From: Mesorhizobium mediterraneum
GTDB lineage: Bacteria > Pseudomonadota > Alphaproteobacteria > Rhizobiales > Rhizobiaceae
Length of the DNA: 64,000 nt
Reading direction: 5' to 3'
Assembly (NCBI RefSeq): GCF_002284565.1
Contig: NZ_NPKI01000015.1
Coordinates: 124,001-188,000 of the forward strand
Part shown: positions 34,815 through 44,778 of the stretch, piece after piece
Numbering within the stretch: the stretch's first letter is position 1
How the letters are laid out: each line of letters begins with the position of its first letter
Position numbers and translations under genes: made by a program
Notes under the pieces: generated by a model
Seen by the model: only the letters and a program-made list of their open reading frames with translations
Databases searched by the model: none
Told to the model about the DNA's origin: nothing

Positions 34815-35705
34815 TCAGGGCAGCGGGATCGGCTTGTCACTGAGTGTGCGCAAGTAGGCGATCATGTTGACCCGTTCGGTCTCGTCCGGGACACCGGGAG
34901 TCTCCATCTTGACGCCCGGCGTGGTGAGCATGGGCTCGAAGAGAAATCTGTTCAGGTCCTCGTACGTCCATACACCCTCCCAGCCCAGCAAGGCCTCGGA
35001 GTAACGCATATCTGCCATGGATGCCTTGTCGCGGCCGACGACGCTCCACAAGTTCGGTCCTATTTTGTTCCCTCCCTGTGGCTCGGCTTCGTGGCAAGTA
35101 GTACACCGGCGGGTGTATTCGGTTCGGCCTTTCTCGACATCGGCAGAAGCCAACTTCATTGATATTGGCGCTGGCGTTGGCAAGACGACGCCATGCGCCA
35201 AGAGATAGTCGGCAATTTCGCGTTGCCCCCTGTTTTTTGCCAGATGGAGCGGCGTCTTGCCGTGCATTGCCTTCGCATTCACGTCCGCTCCGGCCTCGAC
35301 CAGTGCCTTCACGCAGTCGAAACAATCGAGAGTGACGGCGACATGAAGGGCGAATTCGCCATCACGATCGGAATTTGGATCCGCGTCCCGCTCTAGCAAC
35401 AGGTTTAACAGATCGATCTTGCCTGTTCCGACAGCCGCCATCAGTGCGGGACCACCAGTCGTCTGGGCGTTGACGTCCGCACCACGTTCTATGAGCAGTT
35501 TTGCCGCTTCGATGTGGCCCATAAAGACCGCGAGATAGAGCGGCGTTGCGCTTCCATCACTCTCATCTACATCAGCGCCCGCATCGAGCGCTGCTGTGAT
35601 CGCCGCGACATCGCCCTCCATGGCGGCATCGTGGATGGCGGCGGCTTGCGATACAATCGGAATGTGCAAAAGCAGCAGTGGAATGAGAAGCAAGGACACG
35701 CGCAT
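34815..35705 (-). CDS. Secreted ankyrin-repeat protein fused to cytochrome c domain
   Basis: 296 residues from ATG 35705, preceded by GGGAG. Signal peptide MRVSLLLIPLLLLHIPIVSQA. About four ankyrin repeats at 24-172 (TPLYLAVFMGHIEAAKLLIE, TPLHLAKNRGQREIADYLLA). A class I cytochrome c domain follows with CTTCH at 201-205, GPNLWSVVGRDKA and a likely axial methionine at 267. Electron transfer in the periplasm with a protein-docking platform is the obvious reading; the partner is unknown. Base use is more AT-rich than the flanks, suggesting later acquisition. Stands alone on the minus strand. Confidence 0.88.
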   Translation of the reverse strand: MRVSLLLIPLLLLHIPIVSQAAAIHDAAMEGDVAAITAALDAGADVDESDGSATPLYLAVFMGHIEAAKLLIERGADVNAQTTGGPALMAAVGTGKIDLLNLLLERDADPNSDRDGEFALHVAVTLDCFDCVKALVEAGADVNAKAMHGKTPLHLAKNRGQREIADYLLAHGVVLPTPAPISMKLASADVEKGRTEYTRRCTTCHEAEPQGGNKIGPNLWSVVGRDKASMADMRYSEALLGWEGVWTYEDLNRFLFEPMLTTPGVKMETPGVPDETERVNMIAYLRTLSDKPIPLP

Positions 35706-35960
35706 TTGGCATCTCCCAAGGCAAACCGCAGTAAGCGTCACGGTTTCAAGACGGCAAAAGTATACCACGAATGCCTGATCGCAACCACGCCCACCGATGG
35801 CTCAATGGTGACAGCCCTTGAAAGAAAGACCGGCCATGTCCTTACTAGCCGTCTGGTAACGGGCCCAACGGTGCCATCCGAGGTCAACTTGCGCCGTCGC
35901 GCAAGTGACGTGGATGACTGGATCGAACTCGTCGCTCAGAATGATTTGGCTTCGACCCCC

Positions 35961-36983
35961 CTAACCCGGCGCGCCGGCGACCGATCCCCTGATCACCAGA
36001 TCGACCGGCCAGACTTCGCCGCGGGCGCCCTCCTCCAGGCCGGAAATCCGCGCCGCCAGGCGCTCGGCGACGCGGGCGCCGGCCAGGCGGATCGACGAAC
36101 GCGTCGTCGACAACGGCACCGAAAAATTCTCCGGCTTCAGCCAGGCGAAGACGTCGTCATGGGCGATCAGCGACAGGTCGCCCGGGATGGTCAGGCCGAG
36201 ATCGCGCACCGCGCGCACGACGCCGAGCGCCATGATCAGGCTGGAGCAGGCGATCGCTGTCGGCGCATCGCTCTGCTCGAGCAACCGTCTGGCGGCGCGG
36301 TAGCCGTTCTCCTCGGTCATGGCGAGGGAACAGACATGGCCTTCGCCAAGCACCAGACCGCTCGCTGCCAATGCCCGGCGCACGCCACGCTCGCGGTGGA
36401 TGGCGAAAGTCTCGCGGTCGTCGCCGTTGATCAGCGCCAACCGCCGGTGACCGAGCTGGACGAGCAGCCGTGCCGCCTCGTGGAAGGCACCCTCATTATC
36501 GATGTCGGTGAAAGGGTAGTCGAAATCGAGCCCTTCGCTGCGGCCATGGACGATAAACGGGATGCCGAGCGTGTTGACCAGCGCCACCCGCCGGTCGGCC
36601 GGCTTCGGCGAGGAGATGTAGACGGCGTCGACCTGCCGGTTGGCGACAATACGCCGGTAGGTCGTCTCCTGGTCGTCGGCATCGGCCGGGGACAGCGCCA
36701 GGTCGAGTTCATGCGAACGGGCATAGTCGCCGAGACCGGACAGGAATTCGACGAAATGCGGGTCGATGTCGACGGCCGTGCCGGTCGGCAAGACATAACC
36801 GATCATCCCGGTCTTGCCGGTGGCCAGCCGGCGCGCGCTCGGGTTGGGTCGGTAGCCGTGGCGCTTGGCTGCGTCGATCACCCGCCGGCGCGTTTCCTCA
36901 TTGACTTCCGGGTAGCCGTTCAGCGCGCGGCTTACCGTTGTCTGCGAAAGCGCCAGCATGTGGGAGAGCTGTTTGAGGTTCAC
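35961..36983 (-). CDS. aglR: LacI family regulator of the alpha-glucoside operon
   Basis: 340 residues from GTG 36983 with GGAGG upstream. N-terminal LacI helix-turn-helix (LKQLSHMLALSQTTVSRALNG, 3-23) and a periplasmic-binding-protein-like sugar domain. Divergent from aglE and matching the gene order of Sinorhizobium aglR-aglEFGAK. It should repress the operon without alpha-glucosides, acting on the AAAGCGCTTT dyads in the shared promoter. The last residues, VAGAPG, follow a typical LacI C-terminus. Confidence 0.9.
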   Translation of the reverse strand: MNLKQLSHMLALSQTTVSRALNGYPEVNEETRRRVIDAAKRHGYRPNPSARRLATGKTGMIGYVLPTGTAVDIDPHFVEFLSGLGDYARSHELDLALSPADADDQETTYRRIVANRQVDAVYISSPKPADRRVALVNTLGIPFIVHGRSEGLDFDYPFTDIDNEGAFHEAARLLVQLGHRRLALINGDDRETFAIHRERGVRRALAASGLVLGEGHVCSLAMTEENGYRAARRLLEQSDAPTAIACSSLIMALGVVRAVRDLGLTIPGDLSLIAHDDVFAWLKPENFSVPLSTTRSSIRLAGARVAERLAARISGLEEGARGEVWPVDLVIRGSVAGAPG

Positions 36984-37001
36984 CGGAGGCCTCCAAGCCT
37001 C

Positions 37002-37011
37002 AAAGCGCTTT
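37002..37011. promoter_or_regulatory. LacI-type operator half-length dyad near aglR start
   Basis: AAAGCGCTTT, a perfect 10-bp palindrome 18 bases upstream of the aglR start codon. It has the same core as the longer site at 37223 and the CG centre typical of LacI-family operators. Suggests aglR autoregulation. Confidence 0.6.
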
Positions 37012-37222
37012 AACTATGGATCGGCCTAGCCGCTACGGGCAGCCCTACCTGATGCAAAGACCATAAGCACCGTTTCCGACCAGTTTGAAGCAAAATATGC
37101 TGCCGCAGCGCCAAAAAAGCATGCTGCAGCGCACTTTAGTTGCTCTTATATCGCGAAAATTAAATCGATTAGCACGCGACCCCTCTTGACTCCTGATCGA
37201 TTCAGTGGCGTGATCGAAAAGA

Positions 37223-37236
37223 CCAAAGCGCTTTGG
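37223..37236. promoter_or_regulatory. LacI-type operator upstream of aglE
   Basis: CCAAAGCGCTTTGG is a perfect 14-bp palindrome 112 bases before the aglE start, inside the 365-base divergent promoter region. It shares AAAGCGCTTT with the site near aglR. AglR is the natural ligand. The two sites are about 220 bases apart, which would allow looping. Confidence 0.7.
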
Positions 37237-37348
37237 AAGACTCTTCGAAAGGTTGCGGTTCCTTTCCGACTGAGTCACAGTCCTGCAGCGTCGGCGGACG
37301 GAATGGAGGTTCCGTCCGAGTGTTTGTCACCACTGGGAGGGAATACCG

Positions 37349-38704
37349 ATGAAGAAAATGCTTCTGCTGAGCGCCGCCTTTGTCGCGCTCGCCCTGGGCG
37401 CGCCGGCGCAAGCCGAACTGAAATTCAAGCCGGGCGAAGATCCCCGCTTCAACTGGGCGAATTACGAAGACCTCAAGAAAGTCGACCTCAAGGGCGAGAC
37501 GCTGTCGATCTTCGGGCCATGGCGCGGCGAGGACGAGGGGCTCATCCGCACCGTTCTCGACTATTTCTCGGAAGCCACCGGCGCCGAGATCAAATACTCC
37601 TCGTCGGAAAATTACGAACAGCAGATCGTCATCGACACGCAGGCCGGCAGCCCGCCCAACATTGCCGTGCTGCCGCAGCCGGGCCTGATCCAGGACCTGG
37701 CGTCCAAGGGCCTGCTGACGCCGCTCGGCGACGACACCGCCAACTGGATCAAGGACAATTACGGCGCCGGCCAGTCATGGGTCGATCTCGGCACCTTCAA
37801 CGACAAGGACGGCAAGCCGGGCTTCTTCGCCTTTCCCTACAAGGCCGACGTGAAATCGCTGGTCTGGTACTCGCCTGACAATTTCGAGGAAGCCGACTAC
37901 GAGGTGCCGAAGACGCAGGAAGAACTCGCCGAGCTCGAAAAGAAGATCATCGCCGACGGCGGCACGCCATGGTGCATCGGGCTCGGTTCGGGCGGCGCCA
38001 CCGGCTGGCCGGCGACCGACTGGGTCGAGGACATCATGCTGCGCACCCAGACGCCCGAAACTTACGACAAGTGGGTGAAGAACGAAATTCCGTTCAACGA
38101 TCCCGCGGTGGTCAATGCCATCGACATTTTCGGCAAGATCGCGACCGACGACAAAATGGTCGACGGCGGCGCCAAGGCGGTTGCCGCGACCGACTTCCGC
38201 GACAGCCCGAAAGGCCTCTTCTCGGTGCCGCCGAAGTGCTATCTGCATCATCAGGCGTCATTCATCCCGACCTTCTTTCCGGAAGGCACAGAGATCGGCC
38301 AGGATGCCGACTTCTTCTACTTCCCACCTTACGCCTCTAAGCCTGACCTCGGCACCCCGGTGCTCGGCGCCGGCACGCTGGCCATGATCACTAAAGATAG
38401 CAAGGGTGCCCGCGCGTTCATCGAATTCCTGAAGATGCCGCTCGCCCATGAGATTTGGATGGCCCAGGGCGGTTTCGTGACGCCGCTCAAATCGGTCAAC
38501 AAGGATGCCTATGCCAGCGACGCGCTGAAGAAGCAGGGCGAAATCCTTGCCGAAGCCTCAACCTTCCGCTTCGACGGATCCGACCTGATGCCGGGCAAGA
38601 TCGGCGCCGGCGCCTTCTGGACCGGCATGATCGATCTTGTCGGCGGCAAGTCCGCGCAGGATGTCGCCACCGACATCCAGAAGAGCTGGGACGCGATCAA
38701 GTAG
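37349..38704 (+). CDS. aglE: Alpha-glucoside ABC transporter substrate-binding protein
   Basis: 451 residues. Signal peptide MKKMLLLSAAFVALALG ending at AQAE. Family 1 extracellular solute-binding protein: GETLSIFGPWRGEDEG, SSENYEQQIVIDTQ, and FWTGMIDLVGGKSAQDV at the end. The agl system of Sinorhizobium imports sucrose, maltose and trehalose. GGGAGGGAATACC lies upstream of ATG 37349. First structural gene of the agl operon. Confidence 0.94.
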   Translation: MKKMLLLSAAFVALALGAPAQAELKFKPGEDPRFNWANYEDLKKVDLKGETLSIFGPWRGEDEGLIRTVLDYFSEATGAEIKYSSSENYEQQIVIDTQAGSPPNIAVLPQPGLIQDLASKGLLTPLGDDTANWIKDNYGAGQSWVDLGTFNDKDGKPGFFAFPYKADVKSLVWYSPDNFEEADYEVPKTQEELAELEKKIIADGGTPWCIGLGSGGATGWPATDWVEDIMLRTQTPETYDKWVKNEIPFNDPAVVNAIDIFGKIATDDKMVDGGAKAVAATDFRDSPKGLFSVPPKCYLHHQASFIPTFFPEGTEIGQDADFFYFPPYASKPDLGTPVLGAGTLAMITKDSKGARAFIEFLKMPLAHEIWMAQGGFVTPLKSVNKDAYASDALKKQGEILAEASTFRFDGSDLMPGKIGAGAFWTGMIDLVGGKSAQDVATDIQKSWDAIK

Positions 38705-38742
38705 GCGTCCCCGGCTGAACGTGCGGACTACCGATCCTGAAT

Positions 38743-38769
38743 GGATCCGGGCCTCAATGGCCCGGATCC
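38743..38769 (+). promoter_or_regulatory. Strong hairpin in the aglE-aglF intergenic region
   Basis: GGATCCGGGCC, five-base loop TCAAT, GGCCCGGATCC: a perfect 11-bp stem with no T-run after it. Such hairpins between a binding-protein gene and its permease genes commonly protect the upstream message and partly stop transcription, giving excess binding protein. The remaining intergenic sequence up to 38945 shows no gene. Confidence 0.8.
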
Positions 38770-38945
38770 GACCGGCGGCCCGCGCCGCACCGATTGTCAC
38801 GAGTACAACGACATTCCAGCTTGGAGTGCGATCAGCAATGGTGGAAACCGGTTTGCGTTCGATCGCTCTCAACAACTGAATCGGCCCATGATCCCGTCGC
38901 CAAAGCCATTCTCGACTGGCGGATCATGCGCAGAGGGAGGGACCC

Positions 38946-39959
38946 GTGGCGGCTCAGATTTTCTCGGCCATAACAGTCATCATCGTCGGCGTCGGCGGCT
39001 GCGTCGCCTATTTCTGGGGCGCCAACAAGCTGGTGGACATCATCTTCCCGTCGCGTGGCGTCGCAGGTGCTGCGGCCATCGACAATTTGCGCCGGCAGGG
39101 GATGATCCGGCCGTGGCTGTTCGTCGGCCCGGCCATGATCATCCTCACCATCTATTTGATCTACCCGGTGGTGGAGACGCTCAGGCTGTCGTTCCTCGAT
39201 CGCGGCGGCGCCAACTTCGTCGGCTTCGCCAACTATGAATGGGCGCTCGGCGACCGCGAGTTCCGCACCTCCATCCTCAACAACATCATCTGGCTGGCGG
39301 TCGTGCCCGCCGCCTGCACCTTCCTCGGGCTGATCATCGCCGTCCTCACCGACAAGATCTGGTGGGGCACCATCGCCAAGAGCCTCATCTTCCTGCCGCT
39401 GGCCATCTCCTTCGTCGGCGCCAGCGTCATCTGGAAATTCATCTATGAGTATAGAGGCGCCGGCCAGACGCAGATCGGCTTGCTCAACGCCATCATCCAG
39501 TATTTCGGCGGCCAGCCGCAGGTCTGGATATCGCTGCCGTTCTGGAACAATTTCTTCCTGATGATCATCCTGATCTGGATCCAGACCGGCTTTGCCATGG
39601 TCATCCTGTCCTCAGCCTTGCGGGGGATTCCCGAAGAGACGCTGGAAGCGGCCGTCATCGACGGCGCCAATCCGTTCCAGATCTTCTGGAAGATCATGGT
39701 GCCGCAGATCTGGGGCACGATCGCCGTCGTCTGGACCACCATCACCATCCTGGTGCTGAAGGTGTTCGACATCGTGCTGACCATGACCAACGGCCAATGG
39801 AATAGCCAGGTGCTGGCCAATCTGATGTTCGACTGGATGTTCCGCGGCGGCGGTGATTTCGGCCGTGGCGCGACCATCGCCATCATCATCATGATCGCGG
39901 TCATTCCGATCATGGTCTGGAACATCCGCCAGGCGAACAAAGAGACGGGAGGACATTGA
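38946..39959 (+). CDS. aglF: Alpha-glucoside ABC transporter permease
   Basis: 337 residues from GTG 38946 with GAGGGAGGGA just upstream. MalF-like permease with an N-terminal helix pair, then RPWLFVGPAMIILTIYLIYP and the EAA loop ETLEAAVIDGANPFQIF. About six to seven membrane segments. Ends one base before aglG. Works with AglG and the ATPase AglK. Confidence 0.93.
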   Translation: MAAQIFSAITVIIVGVGGCVAYFWGANKLVDIIFPSRGVAGAAAIDNLRRQGMIRPWLFVGPAMIILTIYLIYPVVETLRLSFLDRGGANFVGFANYEWALGDREFRTSILNNIIWLAVVPAACTFLGLIIAVLTDKIWWGTIAKSLIFLPLAISFVGASVIWKFIYEYRGAGQTQIGLLNAIIQYFGGQPQVWISLPFWNNFFLMIILIWIQTGFAMVILSSALRGIPEETLEAAVIDGANPFQIFWKIMVPQIWGTIAVVWTTITILVLKVFDIVLTMTNGQWNSQVLANLMFDWMFRGGGDFGRGATIAIIIMIAVIPIMVWNIRQANKETGGH

Positions 39960-39960
39960 G

Positions 39961-41115
39961 ATGGCCGTGGCGACCGGAAAGTCTTTTGCCAGCCGTTTCG
40001 GCGTCCATATCGCCGTCTTCATCTTCGTCGCGATCTGGACCATCCCGACCCTCGGCATTCTCGTCTCGTCGCTGCGCGACAAGGATCAGATCATCGCCTC
40101 GGGCTGGTGGAACTCGTTTGCCAGTTCCACCCAGACGGAAGCGGGCCGGCTGCCGCCCGCCTCGGCGCAAGTCGAGAAGGACGGCAAGTTCGTCCTCGAG
40201 GGCAACATCTTCGGCGAGGATGCGGCCCGCGACATCAGCGCCTTCGGCGTCAAGTCGGCGGCGCCGACGCAATATCCCGCCGGCACGACAGCCGATCTCG
40301 GCGACGGCGAGACCTTGCAGCTCAACGCCGACGGCAGTTTCGTCATGACCTCAACGAAGCCCTTCGAGGGCATGCGCGGCCAGCGCGTCTACTACGCCTC
40401 GTCGGCGCCGCCGAAGTTCACCACCGACAATTACAATACGGTGCTGTTTTCGGAGGGCATCGGCCGCTCGTTCATTAATTCGCTGACCGTCACCATCCCG
40501 GCGACTGTCATCCCGATCCTGATCGCGGCGTTCGCGGCCTATGCGCTGGCCTGGATGCGCTTTCCCGGCCGGGCATTGCTCATCGCGGTTATCATCGGCC
40601 TCCTGGTCGTGCCGCTGCAAATGTCGCTGATCCCGCTGCTGAAGCTCTACAACGGCGTCGGCAGCTTCTTCGGCGTGCCGTCGAAAACCTATCTCGGCAT
40701 CTGGCTGGCGCATACCGGCTTCGGTCTGCCTTTCGCTATCTATCTCCTGAGAAGCTACATTGCCGGCCTGCCGCGCGAAATCATGGAATCGGCGCGCATC
40801 GACGGCGCCAGCGATTTCGAGATCTTCGTCAAGATCGTGCTGCCGCTGTCGTTCCCGGTGCTGGCCTCCTTCGCCATCTTCCAGTTTCTGTGGGTGTGGA
40901 ACGACCTGCTGGTTGCGATGGTTTTCCTCGGCACTGAGGGCGACCAGATCGTGCTGACCGCCAAGCTCAATGCGTTGCTCGGCTCGCGCGGCGGCGACTG
41001 GGAGATCCTGACGACATCGGCTTTCATCACCATTGTCGTGCCGCTGATCGTGTTCTTCTCGCTGCAGCGCTATTTCGTCCGCGGGCTGCTCGCCGGCTCA
41101 GTGAAAGGTGGTTGA
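39961..41115 (+). CDS. aglG: Alpha-glucoside ABC transporter permease
   Basis: 384 residues. MalG-like permease: first membrane helix near 15-40, then a long periplasmic loop of about 120 residues, then five helices with the EAA loop REIMESARIDGASDFEIFVK. The large insert after the first helix is typical of AglG and longer than in MalG. The stop lies 5 bases before the aglA start. Confidence 0.93.
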   Translation: MAVATGKSFASRFGVHIAVFIFVAIWTIPTLGILVSSLRDKDQIIASGWWNSFASSTQTEAGRLPPASAQVEKDGKFVLEGNIFGEDAARDISAFGVKSAAPTQYPAGTTADLGDGETLQLNADGSFVMTSTKPFEGMRGQRVYYASSAPPKFTTDNYNTVLFSEGIGRSFINSLTVTIPATVIPILIAAFAAYALAWMRFPGRALLIAVIIGLLVVPLQMSLIPLLKLYNGVGSFFGVPSKTYLGIWLAHTGFGLPFAIYLLRSYIAGLPREIMESARIDGASDFEIFVKIVLPLSFPVLASFAIFQFLWVWNDLLVAMVFLGTEGDQIVLTAKLNALLGSRGGDWEILTTSAFITIVVPLIVFFSLQRYFVRGLLAGSVKGG

Positions 41116-41119
41116 GATC

Positions 41120-42784
41120 ATGCAATCCGCTGTGAAAGCGACGTTGAGCCCCGACCTCGCCGTCGGCCGCGACTGGTGGCGCGGTGCCGTGATCTACCAG
41201 ATCTATCCGCGCAGCTATCAGGATTCGAACGGCGACGGCATCGGCGACCTCAGGGGCATCATCGCCAGGCTGCCCTATATCGCTGCGCTCGGCGTCGATG
41301 CCATCTGGATCTCGCCGTTCTTCAAATCACCGATGAAGGATTTCGGCTACGACGTGTCAGACTATTGCGACGTCGATCCGATGTTCGGCACGCTGGCCGA
41401 TTTCGATGCCTTGACCGCCGAGTCGCACAGGCTCGGGCTCAAGGTGATGATCGACGAGGTGCTGTCGCATACGGCCGACATCCATCCGTGGTTTAGGGAA
41501 AGCCGCTCGAGCCGCACCAATCCCAAGGCAGACTGGTATGTCTGGGCCGACGCCAAGCCCGACGGCACGCCACCCAACAACTGGCTGTCAATCTTCGGCG
41601 GCTCTGCCTGGCAGTGGGACACCAGCCGCCAGCAATATTACCTGCATAATTTCCTGGCCGAGCAGCCCGATCTTAATTTCCACAGCCGCGCCGTCCAGGA
41701 CGCGCTGCTCGATGTCACCCGCTTCTGGCTGGAGCGCGGCGTCGACGGTTTCCGCCTCGACACCATCAACTTCTATTTCCACAGCCAGGGCCTGGAGGAC
41801 AATCCGCCGCTGCCGCCCGAAGAACGCAACGACCAGACTGCTCCTTCCGTCAACCCTTACAACTACCAGGATCACCTCTACGACAAGAGCCGCCCCGAAA
41901 ACCTCGGCTTCCTCGAGCGCTTCCGCGCCCTGCTCGACGAATATCCGGCGACAGCGGCGGTCGGCGAAGTCGGCGATTCGCAACGCGGGCTGGAGGTGGT
42001 GGCGGCCTATACCGCCGGCGGCAAGCGCGTGCACATGTGTTATTCGTTCGACTTCCTGGCGCCCGAAAAAATCAGCGCGGCCAAGGTGCGTTCGGTGCTG
42101 GAAGCCTTCGGCAAGGTCGCCAGCGACGGCTGGTCGTGCTGGGCGTTCTCCAACCACGACGTGATGCGCACTGCCTCGCGCTGGGCGGCCGGCGAAGCCG
42201 ACCAGACCGCCTATCTCAAGGTGATCTCGGCGCTGCTGATGTCGCTGCGCGGCTCGGTCTGCATCTATCAGGGCGAGGAGCTTGGTCTTGGCGAAGCGGA
42301 ATTGCAATTCGAGGATCTGCGGGACCCCTACGGCATCCGCTTCTGGCCGGAATTCAAGGGCCGTGACGGCTGCCGCACGCCGATGGTCTGGGATGGCGCC
42401 GACAGCAATGGCGGCTTCTCCAAGGCAAAGCCATGGCTGCCCGTGCCCGCCAAGCACCTTTCGCAAGCGGTCGATGTGCAGCAGGGCGACGACAGCTCGC
42501 TGCTTGAACACTACCGGCGCTTTCTCGCCTTCCGCCGTTTGCATCCGGCGCTGGCCAAGGGCGATATCGACTTCATCGAAAGCGAGGGCGATACGGTCGC
42601 CTTCACGCGCCGCGATGGCAACGAGCAGATCGTCTGCGTCTTCAATCTCGGCAGCCGACCGGCGGAAGTCAATCTCGGCGGACGCTCGCTGCAGCCCTTG
42701 CCGGGGCACGGGTTTTCGGGACAGACTGGCGCCGGCTCTATCCGCCTCGGCGGCTACGGCGCCTGGTTCGGGCGCATCGACTGA
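41120..42784 (+). CDS. aglA: Alpha-glucosidase, GH13
   Basis: 554 residues from ATG 41120; AAAGGTGG sits 8 bases upstream, whereas GTG 41108 overlaps aglG. GH13 signature regions: VMIDEVLSHT, FRLDTINFY with nucleophile D204, GEVGDSQ with acid/base E273, and FSNHDV with D337. It hydrolyses imported sucrose, maltose or trehalose-type alpha-glucosides in the cytoplasm; no signal peptide. Sits between the permeases and the ATPase, as in Sinorhizobium. Confidence 0.93.
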   Translation: MQSAVKATLSPDLAVGRDWWRGAVIYQIYPRSYQDSNGDGIGDLRGIIARLPYIAALGVDAIWISPFFKSPMKDFGYDVSDYCDVDPMFGTLADFDALTAESHRLGLKVMIDEVLSHTADIHPWFRESRSSRTNPKADWYVWADAKPDGTPPNNWLSIFGGSAWQWDTSRQQYYLHNFLAEQPDLNFHSRAVQDALLDVTRFWLERGVDGFRLDTINFYFHSQGLEDNPPLPPEERNDQTAPSVNPYNYQDHLYDKSRPENLGFLERFRALLDEYPATAAVGEVGDSQRGLEVVAAYTAGGKRVHMCYSFDFLAPEKISAAKVRSVLEAFGKVASDGWSCWAFSNHDVMRTASRWAAGEADQTAYLKVISALLMSLRGSVCIYQGEELGLGEAELQFEDLRDPYGIRFWPEFKGRDGCRTPMVWDGADSNGGFSKAKPWLPVPAKHLSQAVDVQQGDDSSLLEHYRRFLAFRRLHPALAKGDIDFIESEGDTVAFTRRDGNEQIVCVFNLGSRPAEVNLGGRSLQPLPGHGFSGQTGAGSIRLGGYGAWFGRID

Positions 42785-42809
42785 GTTTGCAATTCACTGG
42801 AGGGAACCC

Positions 42810-43922
<1,113 letters not shown>

Positions 43923-43970
43923 GAACGGCAGCAAGACTGCCGGGTATAAGCAGTTTGGCGAAGCCAAAAA

Positions 43971-44001
43971 CAAGAGCGGCGGGCAAAGCCCGCCGCTCTT
44001 G
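43971..44001 (-). terminator. Rho-independent terminator, minus strand (also hairpin after aglK)
   Basis: CAAGAGCGGCGGGC and GCCCGCCGCTCTTG pair perfectly (14 bp) around an AAA loop. On the minus strand the stem is followed by TTTTT, so it ends the DUF680 transcripts coming from the right. On the plus strand no T-run follows, but the hairpin may still mark the end of the agl message. Confidence 0.85.
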
Positions 44002-44016
44002 CGCGTTCAGGTCGCT

Positions 44017-44120
44017 GTTAGAGCGACGTGCGTCCAAGTGGACGCACAAAGTACGCTCTAACACTTTGAACCTACGCATCGTGCTTTCCGAAAATCGATT
44101 CCGATTTTCGGACCGATGCG
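44017..44120. repeat. Double-hairpin palindromic repeat, copy 1
   Basis: First stem GTTAGAGCG / CGCTCTAAC enclosing TGCGTCC AAGT GGACGCA; second stem CGCATCG / CGATGCG enclosing CCGAAAATCG ATTC CGATTTTCGG. It abuts the stop codon of the first DUF680 gene. A second copy with the same order lies at 45783-45888, in the same orientation. Confidence 0.88.
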
Positions 44121-44357
44121 CTAGCGGCCGAACAGGTTCCGGTCGCTGCCCTGCGGGGCGGACTTCTCTACGTCGCCCGACGAATTGAGCAGCTTGTAGA
44201 CCGGCGAGCCGGTGTTGCGTACCGAAGACGTCTGCGTGTTGTCGACGTTGACGGTCGCCTGCTTGTTGATGTCGGTCCCGCCAACATTGTCGTTGTTGGC
44301 AAAGGCGCTGCCGGCAGCAAGCAAAAGCGCGGCGGCGGTAAGAACGATCTTCTTCAT
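44121..44357 (-). CDS. DUF680 small secreted protein
   Basis: 78 residues: signal peptide MKKIVLTAAALLLAAGSAFA, then a short hydrophilic mature part with NNDNVGGTDINKQ and the family ending GSDRNLFGR. DUF680 proteins are known almost only from Mesorhizobium and near relatives, and their function is unknown. The most divergent of the three copies here. Last gene in minus-strand order, 129 bases before the terminator. Confidence 0.85.
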   Translation of the reverse strand: MKKIVLTAAALLLAAGSAFANNDNVGGTDINKQATVNVDNTQTSSVRNTGSPVYKLLNSSGDVEKSAPQGSDRNLFGR

Positions 44358-44429
44358 TTCAGTGCTCCTGGATTTTCGTATCCCATCAGCGCGGCAGGCA
44401 AATGCCGCCGCTGCTGTTGGAACTGGCTG

Positions 44430-44651
44430 TTAGTTGTTGCCGAAGAGGTTACGGTCGCTGCCGTGGACGGGTTTCTCGTCGGCCGGAACCGGATTCTGCG
44501 CCGAAGCGGAATTCTGAACCGAAGCCGTGTACGAGTTGTCGGCCGCAGCGGCCGGCTGGTTGGCGCCGTTCGATCCATAGTTGTCGCTACCGGCAAAAGC
44601 GCTGCCGGAGATGGCCAGAATGGCGGCGGTGGCAAGAACAATCTTCTTCAT
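44430..44651 (-). CDS. DUF680 small secreted protein
   Basis: 73 residues from ATG 44651, which opens the signal peptide MKKIVLATAAILAISGSAFA; the 37-residue upstream extension is translation of the neighbouring palindrome. Mature part GSDNYGSNGANQPAAAADNS, ending HGSDRNLFGNN. Middle copy of three tandem paralogues. Nothing suggests an enzyme. Confidence 0.87.
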   Translation of the reverse strand: MKKIVLATAAILAISGSAFAGSDNYGSNGANQPAAAADNSYTASVQNSASAQNPVPADEKPVHGSDRNLFGNN

Positions 44652-44718
44652 TTCCAATACTCCTGAATTTCTAAAGATCCCCAGCGGCGGACCTGCCGCC
44701 GCTCTGTCTTCTTGTTTG

Positions 44719-44765
44719 ACCATGATCTTTTCCGAAAACCGGTTTCCACTTTTCGGGATCATGGT
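44719..44765. repeat. Palindromic repeat between DUF680 genes
   Basis: Outer arms ACCATGATC / GATCATGGT and inner arms CCGAAAA / TTTTCGG around a CCGGTTTCCAC centre. This is a common rhizobial intergenic palindrome pattern. It lies between the second and third DUF680 genes and may have accompanied duplication. Confidence 0.8.
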
Positions 44766-44778
44766 CTGGGATCAGCTG

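Noticed and set aside
35706-35960. Short plus-strand frame at 35805-35960 as a gene remnant
   Set aside because: The residues (VNLRRRASDVDDWIELVAQN) look protein-like, but there is no family match I recognise, no ribosome site, and the frame overlaps the aglR 3' end.
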